Shown piece after piece: positions 1 through 9,240 of a stretch of 64,000 nt of DNA. The position numbers were made by a program, and so were the translations under genes. Position 1 is the first letter of the stretch, and each line of letters starts with the position of its first letter. Under the pieces are notes generated by a model, which had not been told where the DNA came from, made no database searches, and saw only the letters and a list, made by a program, of their open reading frames with translations. The DNA is from DATBJG01 sp963790545 (GTDB lineage Bacteria > Acidobacteriota > Vicinamibacteria > Vicinamibacterales > JAMQPK01): assembly GCA_963790545.1 (NCBI GenBank), contig CAWBPA010000017.1, positions 1,426,001-1,490,000 of the forward strand. Direction: 5' to 3'.

Positions 1-1
1 G

Positions 2-364
2 ATCTTTCGCTCCGAGCGCGATTCCTCTGCTCGACTGCTCAGTCTGCCGGAGCACGATGTGAATAACATTCGAGTCCAGCGGTCCGATCCCTGGTGGAAC
101 GGTCCGCTCATCGGGTTGGCGACTGGAGCAATACCTGGACTCCTGATCGAACTTGGCGGACGAAGCGAGTACGAGAAGTTCAGCGGCACCGCAGCCCTGG
201 GCCTCGGCACGATCGGTCTGTTCACAGGGCTCCTGGTCGATGTGCTCAATCGAGAGAAGGGGATCGTCTACGTTCGTCGTCCAGGGCAGGATTCAAGTGG
301 CGTGAACCTCTCACCGCTCTTGTCGAAATCGGTCGTTGGTATCCAGATGTCTGTCGGATTCTGA
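2..364 (+). CDS. Hypothetical membrane-associated protein, 5' truncated by window edge
   Basis: The frame is open from base 2, so the gene very probably begins outside the window; a GTG at 59 is a possible but unconvincing start. The visible C-terminal part has a short motif (QRSDPWWNGPLIG) followed by two glycine/alanine/leucine-rich hydrophobic stretches typical of glycine-zipper-like membrane segments, and a short polar tail. I do not recognise a named family, although similar tails occur in small hypothetical proteins of Acidobacteriota. It ends 12 bases before the convergent AhpD-like gene. Function is unknown. Confidence 0.55.
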   Translation: MFRSERDSSARLLSLPEHDVNNIRVQRSDPWWNGPLIGLATGAIPGLLIELGGRSEYEKFSGTAALGLGTIGLFTGLLVDVLNREKGIVYVRRPGQDSSGVNLSPLLSKSVVGIQMSVGF

Positions 365-376
365 CGTCGTTGGCCT

Positions 377-967
377 TTACTGGTAGCCCTGCTTGAGGAG
401 CCTCCCGGCAGCGACCTGATAGTAGCCGCTGCCGCGAGGCGGCACGTCCCAACCCATCGCGTCTGCCATCCGATCGTAGACATTGAACAGGAATGCGACC
501 TCAATCGCGTCCTCGATCGCCGACTTGGACACGCCGGCACGCATCACCGCTCGCACGTCGTCTGGGCCGAGACCGCGATGGTCGAGCGTCATTTTCTTGA
601 GTAAGCCGAGCGTGGCGCGAAGCCTGTCGTCGATTGGAGCGGTCGTGTAGTCGTCCAGCACCTGCTCGGTCAACGAATCGTTCCCGAGGGCGGACGCCGC
701 GACCGCGGCGTGGGCGTTTGTTCAAAAATGACATTGATTCAAACGCGAGACGAACGCCGCAAACAACTCGCGTTCGCCAACCGACCATTCCGAGGTGCCT
801 CGCATGACGGCCTGCGTGTGTGCGGAATGCGGTCGGCCAAACAGGTGGCGCCGATACCGCAGCGTTCGCATCACATCGGGCGCACGAAAACCTGAAAGCA
901 GGCGTACGGCTACGTAAAACAGCCGGACGGACAGTCGATCGCCACGAACGACGTTGCTGAGCCTCAC
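377..967 (-). CDS. AhpD-like / carboxymuconolactone decarboxylase-family protein, candidate selenoprotein (CxxU)
   Basis: Read through one in-frame TGA (plus-strand 722-724) this is a single 196-codon protein. Residues 63-86 carry the family signature: GERELFAAFVSRLNQC, then HF, then the TGA codon, then TNAH. In AhpD and related peroxidases this is CxxCxxxH, and the second cysteine is the reactive peroxidatic residue. Here the TGA sits exactly there (Cys79, Sec82?, His86). Both halves are in the same frame and together match the family's usual length, so this is not a frameshift. The GTG start overlaps the stop of the upstream gene by 4 bases, implying translational coupling. Expected role is a small thiol/selenol peroxidase-type reductase. 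A substitution sequencing error or nonsense mutation is the alternative; selA/B/C/D are not in the window to test this. Confidence 0.7.
695..711 (-). promoter_or_regulatory. Candidate bacterial SECIS hairpin downstream of the in-frame TGA
   Basis: On the minus strand, the sequence right after the TGA can form a hairpin with a 6-bp perfect GC stem (CGCCGC/GCGGCG, plus one further A-U pair) closed by the tetraloop GGUC. There are 17 nucleotides between the TGA and the loop. In E. coli fdhF the SelB-binding loop also contains GGUC at about this distance. The stem is very GC-rich, so a chance hairpin cannot be excluded in this genome. Confidence 0.45.
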
Positions 968-1260
968 GCGTCCTCCAGCGCCCGACGTGCGGCCGCAAGC
1001 TGCTCTTGGGCAACCCCGAACGACGCCGCAACGATGATTTCGAAAAGCGCGTCCTCTGAGTACCGGCTTCGGAGCCGATCGAGATCCTCGTCGGTCACGG
1101 TGTACGCACGCGAGCGGATCTTCTGTACCAGGCTCATCAGTTCTGGTGGAGGGGTCCCCTGGGCAATGGCTTGACGCAGCTCGGCTGGCGTGGCACCAGC
1201 CTTGTTCAGGAGTGCATCCGCAGTGGCGTTTCTGAACGAGGCGAAGCGATCGTCCATCAC
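964..1260 (-). CDS. Small helical protein, carboxymuconolactone-decarboxylase-like, partner of the AhpD-like gene
   Basis: This 98-residue, mostly helical protein has no signal peptide or membrane segment. Its C-terminal half (DALFEIIVAASFGVAQEQL, then an alanine-rich helix) resembles the last helices of carboxymuconolactone decarboxylase/AhpD domains but has no CxxC. The stop codon overlaps the GTG start of the AhpD-like gene (GTGA), so the two are cotranscribed and probably translationally coupled. It could be a non-catalytic partner subunit; this rests on gene order and weak sequence resemblance only. Confidence 0.6.
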   Translation of the reverse strand: MMDDRFASFRNATADALLNKAGATPAELRQAIAQGTPPPELMSLVQKIRSRAYTVTDEDLDRLRSRYSEDALFEIIVAASFGVAQEQLAAARRALEDA

Positions 1261-1317
1261 CTCATTGTAACGGAGGCTTGTGGCCGCGCGGCAGTGCCCG
1301 CCAAATTGAACAGGAGT

Positions 1318-1363
1318 TCAGCAGCGTCCTCTGTGTCCTCTGCGTCCTCTGTGGTGATCTTTT
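1318..1363. repeat. Intergenic CTCTGTG-type periodic repeat
   Basis: The sequence consists of near-tandem CCTCTGTGT / CCTCTGCGT / CCTCTGTGG units about 9-10 bases long. Related units occur at 28292-28365 (as an inverted pair) and 60163-60204, always between genes. It lies between the divergent-looking end of the TPR gene and the promoter side of the AhpD operon. Confidence 0.6.
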
Positions 1364-1370
1364 GATTGAG

Positions 1371-2621
1371 CTATTCCTGCGATGACACCGCGCGAATCGC
1401 GGCGGCGTGCGCCAGAATTCGCTCGTCGCGCGTGCCCGTCCTCAGTGCCCGTTCGGATGCCGATCGTGCTTCGTCGAGGCGACCGGTTTTGAAGTACGCC
1501 CATGCAAGAGCATCCGCTGTAAAGATGTCGTGCCGCGTCGCGGCGACCGACTCTGCGACTGTGACAGCCTCGGAGAGTTTCCGATTACGCTCCGCCAGGA
1601 AGAGGGCAAGGTTGGCTTCCGTCTGAGCAATGGCCGGTCCGGCAAGATCTTCGGCCAACTGGTAATACCTTTCTGCTTCGACTCGATTGCCGTCCTGGAC
1701 GTGAATGTCACCGATCCGTCCGGCGAGGTCGAGGGTCGGGGTGCGCTTTAGTTGCTCCAGATAGAGGGTCAACGCTTCCTCACGATGGCCCCGGGCAGAG
1801 GCGACCTTCCCCCGACCGATCATCGCGAAGGGATGGTCAGGAAACACAAAAGCGGCGCGCCGATACTCACGATCTGCCTCTTCGAGCTTCCCCATCCTGA
1901 GATAGAGCTCACCAACCTGCGCGCTGTACCACGCCTGTGCCTCCGGGTCGTGGGCAGTGGTGGCTTCTCTTGCGAGCTCCATCGCCTGCAGCGCCCCTTG
2001 CAGGTTCCCTTGCAGCTCTCGTGCGTAAGCGACGCGGGCATAGGCGGCTGCGCTCGGCCGCAGGCTCATCATTTTGTCGAACGACTCGAACGCCTCGTCA
2101 TACTCGCCCAGTTCGACCAGGGCATCGCCTATCACGCCGTAGTTCCAGGCGTCGTGCGGTCGAAGATCGCGCGCTCGCCGAGCTACTTCCAGGGCATCGC
2201 GAAACCGGTGTTGCGACAGATGGGTGGCGCTGAGCAACCGCAACGCGTCGTAATGTCCTGGCACGTCCTTCAACACAGAGGTCAGCACGTTTCCCGCGCG
2301 CCCTGAGAGCCTGCCATCGCCCGTCACGCGAGCCTGACGCAACAGCGCATCAGCCAGCAACACCCCGGCGGCGTGGTCCTTTGGCTCTTCGGCGAGCCGC
2401 TTTTCCATATCACCAATGCGCTTTTGTAATCCTTCGGCCGAAGTCGAAGGCGCTCCTGGCATGCCCACGGCCGGCTCACTGCGCACCGGGACATCCGAAC
2501 TGTCACTGGTGCGCGATACCAGGCGCGGCATTGCAGCGGCTGCCACGCCCAGAATCATGGTCAAGACGATCCAGGTGACGCGGGAGTGTGTGGACGTGGT
2601 GACGATCGAAGCCGTTCCCAT
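1371..2621 (-). CDS. Tetratricopeptide-repeat protein, membrane-anchored/exported
   Basis: A 416-residue protein with an N-terminal hydrophobic segment at about residues 15-33 (WIVLTMILGVAAAAM) followed by a Ser/Pro-rich linker and then about eight TPR-like helical pairs from residue 75 to the end (for example AWNYGVIGDALVELGEYDEA). TPR domains mediate protein-protein contacts and give no catalytic activity. A GGGAG ribosome site lies 6 bases before the ATG. It is downstream of, and on the same strand as, the DUF4331 protein, a pairing I believe is common in Acidobacteria, suggesting a joint envelope function. Confidence 0.85.
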   Translation of the reverse strand: MGTASIVTTSTHSRVTWIVLTMILGVAAAAMPRLVSRTSDSSDVPVRSEPAVGMPGAPSTSAEGLQKRIGDMEKRLAEEPKDHAAGVLLADALLRQARVTGDGRLSGRAGNVLTSVLKDVPGHYDALRLLSATHLSQHRFRDALEVARRARDLRPHDAWNYGVIGDALVELGEYDEAFESFDKMMSLRPSAAAYARVAYARELQGNLQGALQAMELAREATTAHDPEAQAWYSAQVGELYLRMGKLEEADREYRRAAFVFPDHPFAMIGRGKVASARGHREEALTLYLEQLKRTPTLDLAGRIGDIHVQDGNRVEAERYYQLAEDLAGPAIAQTEANLALFLAERNRKLSEAVTVAESVAATRHDIFTADALAWAYFKTGRLDEARSASERALRTGTRDERILAHAAAIRAVSSQE

Positions 2622-2640
2622 GACAATCTCCCATTGACTG

Positions 2641-2790
2641 TACGTAGGCCGGACCTTCGAGGTCCGGCGTCGCGGCGGTACGTAGGCCGGACCTTCGAGG
2701 TCCGGTGTCGCGGCGGGGCTTGAAGCCCCGCCCTACGTACTGCCCACGCGTCACTCCTCCGGTACGTAGGCCGGACCTTTGAGGTCCGGC
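2641..2790. repeat. Cluster of CGTAGGCCGGACCTTNNNGGTCCGG hairpin repeats
   Basis: Three hairpins of the form CCGGACCTTCGAGGTCCGG are present (2648-2668, 2687-2706, 2771-2789), the second followed by a GGGGCTTGAAGCCCC hairpin and CCCTACGTAC. The module 'TACGTAGG - hairpin 1 - hairpin 2 - CCTACGTA' recurs at 14904, 17736, 56031 and 58654. The cluster fills the gap between two minus-strand genes and could act as a transcription attenuator or mRNA stabiliser. Confidence 0.85.
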
Positions 2791-2808
2791 GGATGGCGGG
2801 GTATCACA

Positions 2809-4254
2809 TCACGGATGGTGCACATGCTCATACCCTTGATGTGGAATCCCCACATACGGGAAATCAGCAGTAAACGGGCGATCGTTCACATCGACTCCGT
2901 CGCCAAGAAGGTTGTTCGGTGTCCGGTTCGCGTTACCGGCGCAGAACCCGAACGACTCGATGAGCGGTCCCACCACGGTGCCGTAGCCGCAGGCAAAGGC
3001 CCGCAGATCGATGTCGGTGACGTCGTCCTCGAGCCGCCTGCCGTTCGGGAACCCTGCAAAATCGCCGGCCAGCACACCCAGCCGATTGCCGGTCCCAACA
3101 GGCGCCGTCGGTGGAATGCCAACGTTGAGCCGCAACAGGTCTGCCCTGGTGTTGCCTGTGAAATTCAAGCCAGGGACCCCGGTAAGCAGAATGGCCACAA
3201 GGTCTCCACGCTGCGTCTCTGGCGCGTCGTCCAGAACGGGATAGAGCGCGTTCTCGAGCCGGGTGACCTCGGGCGACGTATATCTCCCCACAAACCGCGC
3301 GTCGTCGTCTGGATCCGACTGGTTCCAGCGATCTTTCTGCCCCAGCGGAATCACGACTTCGTTGATCAACGGATTGCCCAGTCGTGAGACCTGGACGTAC
3401 TGGCGCTCAGCATCCCGGTCATCGTCGTCGTGCTCATCCTCGTCGATCCACAACCGCGGGCGGCTCGCGCTGGCATAGATCCCGAGCACCGCATCAGGGT
3501 CCGCAGGGCCCGTCGGCAGCTGCCTGTCGCGAGTCAGGTGAGCGATTGGGACCTGAATGACAATCGCATGTGTGTTGAAACCGCCGACGCCGTCCACGCC
3601 AGGAGCATCCAAGAGTGGGATCACGTGCAACGAGTTGAACGGACGTAAACCGGCCAGATCGAACACCGAACCAAGGTCGACGAAGAATGGGTCGTCCGCC
3701 TGGCCCGCAAACACCTTGATGTCATTCGGCAGGCTCTGGATAGCCTCCGTGCGCAGCACCCCGTAGTCGGGTATCGACCGCGGTCCGATGTTCACCGGTG
3801 AGGTTGGGAGGTTCCTGCCCAGGGTGCGGCGATGGCGGCCGTTGATCTCCGTGACCCGGTACGTTTGCGGCATGTTCCAATCGGGATCCGAGAGACTGTC
3901 AATCGGCCCGGTGTTGTAGAGGAACGTATTGGGGTTGCGAATCTTCGTCCGGAACCTGAATTGATAGGTGATGTCGTCCTTCGCGTCGCCGTCGTTGTCG
4001 ACATGAATCTCGTAGAGGACGTGATCGTCGAAGCTGTTGAAGTTGGGGCCACCCGCGGGTTCTTCGAGGGGAATGTAGTTGGCGACGATGGTGACCGTGT
4101 CGGGCCGATCTGGGCTGACAAAGGCGTAGACATCAGTGTTGTCTGCGCGCGGATCCCCGCTGATGAGCGGCGCTTCACGGTGACTCGAGGCATCGGTTCC
4201 TACCCACCAGGATCCCGCGAACGAGACAGCAAGTACGAGCAATACTTTTTTCAC
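2809..4254 (-). CDS. DUF4331 domain-containing secreted protein
   Basis: A 481-residue protein with a clear signal peptide (MKKVLLVLAVSFAGSWWVGT) and the DUF4331 hallmark opening ASSHREAPLISGDPRADNTD followed by VYAFVSPDRPDTVTIVANYI. Family members are secreted proteins of unknown biochemical function that lack an assigned catalytic residue. The GTG start is supported by GGGAGG spaced 5 bases upstream. The C-terminus ends in a His-rich tail. It sits in a minus-strand run of exported proteins, downstream of a beta-barrel and a haem peroxidase. Confidence 0.92.
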   Translation of the reverse strand: MKKVLLVLAVSFAGSWWVGTDASSHREAPLISGDPRADNTDVYAFVSPDRPDTVTIVANYIPLEEPAGGPNFNSFDDHVLYEIHVDNDGDAKDDITYQFRFRTKIRNPNTFLYNTGPIDSLSDPDWNMPQTYRVTEINGRHRRTLGRNLPTSPVNIGPRSIPDYGVLRTEAIQSLPNDIKVFAGQADDPFFVDLGSVFDLAGLRPFNSLHVIPLLDAPGVDGVGGFNTHAIVIQVPIAHLTRDRQLPTGPADPDAVLGIYASASRPRLWIDEDEHDDDDRDAERQYVQVSRLGNPLINEVVIPLGQKDRWNQSDPDDDARFVGRYTSPEVTRLENALYPVLDDAPETQRGDLVAILLTGVPGLNFTGNTRADLLRLNVGIPPTAPVGTGNRLGVLAGDFAGFPNGRRLEDDVTDIDLRAFACGYGTVVGPLIESFGFCAGNANRTPNNLLGDGVDVNDRPFTADFPYVGIPHQGYEHVHHP

Positions 4255-4333
4255 ATGAACCTCCCGGGACCTTGTCCGGCCTATCTACGCTCGGCGGACC
4301 GGGATGGATTCATGCTTGTAAAAACTGGCTCAT

Positions 4334-5598
4334 CTAGCGCCTTGGCGCAACGGTTCGCCAGTCGCTCATCCGACTCTCTCTCCCCTGGACATCGAGCTCG
4401 ACCACACGCCAACGAATTGGTTCACGTTCCAGGTGTTCTTGCACCCACGGCGGCGGGCGATACACACCGGTCCCTGCCGGTACGAGCGCCGAAAGCACGA
4501 CACCTCGACTGTCGTGGATATCGATGCGGTAGACGGCCGCCTGCGCATTTTCGAGCCAGGTGAAGACGATTGGCCGCTCGCGGACAATCTCGCTGTTATC
4601 GTCTGGTAGTAACAACGCCACCTCGCGGTCAGATGACTGCGGGACACGCCCGGGTAAATCGCCGCCGACCACGTAGCGCAGCACCGGCAGTGAGAAACCG
4701 GCGACGGCTCCGCTGTGGACGACCCCAGGACCTGCCCCGACCTTGCTGAGATCCGAATCTGCCTCTTTGTCGTCGGAGGCTTCGATGCGCAGGAGAATCA
4801 GATAGGTTCCAGCTGCCCCGGTTGGCAGACGAGCCGTCTCTGGCCCGGGTAACGCCGCGCGGCCCGTCGGTGGCAGAAAGAGATTGAACCGTTCGAGCTG
4901 GGGGTAACGCCGCTGCAGACCTCGGACCTCGACGGGAAGTGTGGCTTCGGTAAGCAGATCCTGAGATGTCGGCAGCTCATCACCGGGCGCCACGATTTCC
5001 CACCGCCCCTTCAAGTGTCCTGTGCCGCTGTACGTAATCTCGGCCTGGATGGAGGCAGCAGCCCGCCAGAGCTCACGTACTCGATCGGGGCGCCGCTTGC
5101 AAACGACAGCTGCACATCGAGCAGCGACAGAGGGGTCCGCGCCCCACCACCCGCCATGCGACAGGTTACCGCGACGAACTCGTCACGTCCGCCCACAGTG
5201 CTGGCAAAACGCCGCACGTAATAGAAGCTCGACATCTGTCCTGATCGCGCAGCCTGATACGCGCGCCGAGCCACCGATGACGGAATCGACATGATGTCGG
5301 TGAACCCGGCTATCCCGCTCGGCTGAGACTGGTCGAACCGCAGCGGGAGACTCCCGAAGATCGTCGCGGGATTGCACCTCGTTCCGATGTCGGGAGCGGC
5401 CGAAACCAGATCGCCGCACCAGAACGCTTCCACCGGGACCTGGTTTCTCAGGCCACCGAACGTCAGGAATACCGTCGTCGCGCCCTGACTGCTGACATTG
5501 ACGCCGACCGGGTGCACACGGATCTGCGCGTCGGCTTCACCCGCGACGAGCGCGAATGCCAACATGAACGGACCGATGGCGTGAACGATCGTTTTCAT
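4334..5598 (-). CDS. Secreted hypothetical protein (one frameshift near 5048)
   Basis: The N-terminal part (ATG at 5598, signal peptide MKTIVHAIGPFMLAFALVAG) runs to about 5048, where the frame changes; in the other frame the text continues smoothly as PIQAEITYSGTGHLKGRW to the stop at 4334. A single missing base restores one protein of about 420 residues. I do not recognise the family. The C-terminal half contains a fibronectin-like stretch (PIVFTWLENAQAAVYRIDI). It starts 8 bases after the upstream beta-barrel gene and is probably cotranscribed with it, so the pair may form an envelope assembly. The break is probably a sequencing indel. Confidence 0.65.
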
Positions 5599-5606
5599 GA
5601 CAATTC

Positions 5607-7700
5607 TCAGAAGAGGCTCAGATTGAAGCCTGTGTTGAAGGTCCAGAGTCTCCGGCTGTCGTCGAGAGTGAACGTGTGATCGAATCGGTGGCTTGACCGC
5701 AGCACGTACCGGACGAAAAACTGCCCGCGCGTCCTGCCAGAGGCCCACCAGGAGAGCGAAACAGACTGCGAGAGCTCCAGGTTCAAGTCGGTCTCGCGGC
5801 CCTTCCTGGTTCCGACATCGTTCTCCATGAGCGTAGTCGAGGCAAGACCGCTTATGGCAGTCCCGGAGGTGAGCCTCCAGTGAGCGTTCAGGCCTATTCG
5901 TCGCGTGAGATCGGTACGCGCGAGCTCCTTGTTCCGTGCGCCTTCGAACGCCAGATCCATTTGAAGGTCGACACGCGACGCGGGCGTTACATCGAACGTG
6001 ATGCGCTGGACCAGGTTCGCGAAATCAGAACCTTCCTTGCCGGTCTGACGGTTGTCCTGGTAGGTACGATTGACACGGTAGGCGGCCCTGTACCTGCTTC
6101 GCTGCCACTCCACACCGAGCCGTTGATCGGTCGCAATCTGATTCGGAATCTGCGCGGTCGAGGAAATACCGCTGTTGGGAGGCACGCCGGCGCCACGCTG
6201 GTGGATTCGATTGAGCGTGTAAACGAGACTGGGCAACCACGGGCGCGGCTTGCGATTGTTTCTGGCAATCGCGCCGAGCGGCATGGCGGCATTGACCTGA
6301 GTGATCCAGGTGAACGTCTTCACGATCGAGGCAATCTCGTCGAGGTTGTCTCGCGCTCGGACATGGGAGACCTGTGCGGTTAGAGCGCCGATATTTCCGT
6401 GCAGCGCGAGCCCGTTCTGCCGCACGTCAGACTTCAGCTTGGCCACCACGCTGCCATAGAGCGGATCGACCTGCTCGTGGCGATAGCTCGCAAGCAGATT
6501 CACTTTTCTTGTCTTGCCGATCGGCTTTTCCCGAAAAAGCCCATAGCTCACGTCGACGTACCGGGCGTTACGGGTTTCGTTCTCAACCGGCACGACTGCC
6601 GTGCCCTGGCTCAGAAGCGGATCGGCGGGGTTGGTGAACGTGCTCCGGGCATACCCGCCATCGACCCTGAGACGTTGTTTCCCGTCGCTGGCGAGCACGC
6701 GAAGTCCAGCGCCATGGCTCTGCTCGGCGTCGTTGATGCGCGCCTGGTTGAAATTGAATACCGGCAGCAGGCGCCCGTCGAGCAGCGAGGTCTCGAGCCT
6801 CAGCGCACCGGCCCGTGGAAGCATTTCGATCCCCAGCGTTGCACCAGCCACCCGATGCGTTCGCTCCTCGACACCGAGGAAATTGCTCCAACCGACGATG
6901 GTCGACCCATTCAACGCGGCGAGCGCCAGATCGGATCGTGGTCCAAACCGCACTTTGACGAGTGCTCCCCGGCTGGCAAAGCTGTTGAACAGGTGCCGGT
7001 TAGCGCCGAAGGTGACATGCCCCAGCGTGAAGGCGCCCCGGTGGTTTTCGACGCCCACCTTGTAGTCGACCAAATCGGTGAGCGGCGCCGCCTCCCCTTC
7101 CAGTTGAAAACGAATCGCTTCGCGTTGGTTGGTAACGCCGAGCAGATTGATCTGCCCCTGCGTCGTCCAGCCGCCGCGCACGGTGCTCGTTCGCAGCCCT
7201 CCCTTGAGCGTGAAATCCTGGAACGTTGATCGCGGCGGGGCCGCACTCGTCGGATGATGTCCTTCGGCGACCTGACTCTTGTTCGCGATGTCCAGTCGCG
7301 GGACCACGTCGGCTTGTGAGGACCTGCCGGTGGCAATGACTCGAAGCTTGAAGTGGCCAATCGCTTGCCACTGGTCGAGAGAGGACACAAAGTAGACTGG
7401 TACGTCATGTTCTCCGGCGGGCAGCTTCACGATTGCCGGCCGATAGATCACGCCACGGTCCGTCGATTCGAAAAGAGCGCTCCAATCGGTGTGTCCGATG
7501 AACACCGCCAGCCTGCCAGCGGTTGGCAAAAGCGGACGATTGAGATGCAACCCGATCGATTCGTCGGATCGAACGGCATTCGCAAAAGTCGTCGTGACCT
7601 TGAGCTCGGAGCCGGATGGCGTCTGCGCCAAGATGGGCGCTGTCACGACGACCTGCGCCACGACCAAAACGCCCATTCTCAGCGGGATGACGCGACCCAT
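5607..7700 (-). CDS. Large outer-membrane beta-barrel-like protein
   Basis: A 697-residue protein with a signal peptide (cleavage near PILAQ) and an N-terminal Ig-like region to about residue 140. It then has long alternating hydrophobic/polar strands rich in Arg, Gly and aromatic residues, ending in GFNLSLF with the terminal Phe expected of barrel substrates of the BAM machinery. No plug domain or TonB box is evident, so it is not called a TonB receptor. The next gene follows after 8 bases, suggesting an operon with that secreted partner. Function unknown. Confidence 0.7.
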   Translation of the reverse strand: MGRVIPLRMGVLVVAQVVVTAPILAQTPSGSELKVTTTFANAVRSDESIGLHLNRPLLPTAGRLAVFIGHTDWSALFESTDRGVIYRPAIVKLPAGEHDVPVYFVSSLDQWQAIGHFKLRVIATGRSSQADVVPRLDIANKSQVAEGHHPTSAAPPRSTFQDFTLKGGLRTSTVRGGWTTQGQINLLGVTNQREAIRFQLEGEAAPLTDLVDYKVGVENHRGAFTLGHVTFGANRHLFNSFASRGALVKVRFGPRSDLALAALNGSTIVGWSNFLGVEERTHRVAGATLGIEMLPRAGALRLETSLLDGRLLPVFNFNQARINDAEQSHGAGLRVLASDGKQRLRVDGGYARSTFTNPADPLLSQGTAVVPVENETRNARYVDVSYGLFREKPIGKTRKVNLLASYRHEQVDPLYGSVVAKLKSDVRQNGLALHGNIGALTAQVSHVRARDNLDEIASIVKTFTWITQVNAAMPLGAIARNNRKPRPWLPSLVYTLNRIHQRGAGVPPNSGISSTAQIPNQIATDQRLGVEWQRSRYRAAYRVNRTYQDNRQTGKEGSDFANLVQRITFDVTPASRVDLQMDLAFEGARNKELARTDLTRRIGLNAHWRLTSGTAISGLASTTLMENDVGTRKGRETDLNLELSQSVSLSWWASGRTRGQFFVRYVLRSSHRFDHTFTLDDSRRLWTFNTGFNLSLF

Positions 7701-7786
7701 TGAGCTGCACCTTTAGCAGTCTGCTCGGACGTGATAGAGGGCACCCCGTGCGGAGTACCTGCCGCGGCTTCAATTTCGCAACCCCA

Positions 7787-8209
7787 TCAGTGTTGATATC
7801 GCATAATCGCGGTAGCTTGTATTCCTGTGGTGACCGTCAAATCGCATTCTGTACAATTGCTTCCAGCCGGGATCACACACGTCAACGTACCTCCTGAGAT
7901 AACCCCGTCACAGGCGCCCCCGCCTTTGCCGGCTGCACAATTACACGACCATGACCCGCCGGCCCCCAGGCCCGCACCGATCCGTCTCACCGCGAACGAG
8001 TTCGTACTTTTGATTTCCACGAATTCATAGCCAGCCTTCACCCTTACCGCGTCCCCTCGAATCTCGACGCCTTCAACGCCGTCGGGCAGCTGCGCGACAA
8101 GCACGCTCCCTCGAATCAATTGAGCCGAGGCGCCCTGGCTTAGCGACACACCAATAGCCACGGAAAAGATGACGCCGGCCAGGCCAATCAAGCGATGGTA
8201 GGTATTCAT
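7787..8209 (-). CDS. Small secreted cysteine-rich protein
   Basis: A 140-residue protein. The ATG at 8209 is chosen because AGGAGA lies 6 bases upstream and a good signal peptide follows (MNTYHRLIGLAGVIFSVAIG, cleavage near GASA). The mature part has a Gly-rich, cysteine-dense core with CNC, two single Cys and a CTEC pair, consistent with disulfides or metal binding. No family recognised. It is flanked by another secreted protein of unknown function and lies in the haem peroxidase/beta-barrel block. Confidence 0.7.
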   Translation of the reverse strand: MNTYHRLIGLAGVIFSVAIGVSLSQGASAQLIRGSVLVAQLPDGVEGVEIRGDAVRVKAGYEFVEIKSTNSFAVRRIGAGLGAGGSWSCNCAAGKGGGACDGVISGGTLTCVIPAGSNCTECDLTVTTGIQATAIMRYQH

Positions 8210-8241
8210 ACGGGGTCTCCTTTCTCGATTCAATGGCGTGA

Positions 8242-9130
8242 TCAAAAGCTTGGTGGGACACCCGTCATCAACGTGTAGTTCACGGTGTAGTCGATCCAGG
8301 CACGACAACTGCCGGAATGTTGTTCCTCCGACACGGTGAAAGTCGAGCCAGGCATGAGATTTTGGGTCTGACCCCAAATGATGGTTGAGAAACCACACCC
8401 GCCCAACGAACACGAATCGATTTCCCTGAAGACAGCTTGGGGCTTCTGTAGAGTGGAGGATACGGGCACGTCCGTACTCCGCCACACGAACGGGTGGACG
8501 GTATGCGATTGGCCGGCACTCAGGTCGAACTCGACGAAATGCTTGTTGTGGTCGGGCGAGATCCAGTCCACCCGGATATCGTTCTGGCCCTGGTGGAAAT
8601 TCTCGCAGTCGTTGAGCGACTTCAGAGTCAGCGGGCCGACCTCCACGAGAAAGAGCGGGGAAAGTGTGAGCTCCCGAGAGAAGGAGTACGGGGTCTGGCC
8701 TTCTCTCAATGAAATATCCAGACGCACCGTCCGCGGCTGGCCGTTCCCCGCAGGATCGTCGTACTCGAACCTATTCCCTGCCGGTGAGTAGTTCTGGGTA
8801 ATGCGCCGGCTCCCCTGCCCGTAATGCCCGATGCTGATCTCGATTGGGGCCGTCAGCTCCAACCCATGCTTGACGACGACCAGCGGTACTGAGGCTCTTG
8901 GAAAGAATCGTCATCCCCATGGCGACCTTTCGCAGGTTCTGAGTCGGCGCGCTGTGGTGGAGAACGTCAGTCGGATTGATGTCCAAAGGAGTGATCTCGG
9001 TCGGCGCGACGATGACCGGTAGATCGGACGGAACCTTCGCTCGTTGTGCCTCTACGGAGTGGAGTGATCCGCTGAGGACGAAACACAGTACGAAGCCCAG
9101 CACGATGGTGAACGAACGGTAGGTGCACAT
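8242..9130 (-). CDS. Secreted hypothetical protein (one frameshift near 8890)
   Basis: The ATG at 9130 has AGGAGG 5 bases upstream and begins a signal peptide (MCTYRSFTIVLGFVLCFVLS). About 80 codons later the frame changes, and the downstream frame continues with SVPLVVVKHGLELTAPIE through to the stop at 8242, so a one-base indel splits a gene of about 295 codons. The mature protein looks beta-rich with a few cysteines near the C-terminus (CSLGGCG, CRAW). No family recognised. It is probably in one transcript with the Cys-rich protein downstream. Confidence 0.6.
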
Positions 9131-9240
9131 AATGACCTCCTGGTCTTCTGGTCTCTTCATAACGGGTTCAAAGGTTTGGTGCCTCTACCTGGGAGATCGG
9201 AAACGTGGGAGGAAACACGACAGCCCCTCGAGTCCGCGTC

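Noticed and set aside
377..724. Two separate genes (a short AhpD fragment plus an N-terminal fragment)
   Set aside because: The two parts are in the same frame, separated by a single TGA with no ribosome site for the second part, and together make one family-length protein, so a selenocysteine (or one substitution) is a better explanation.
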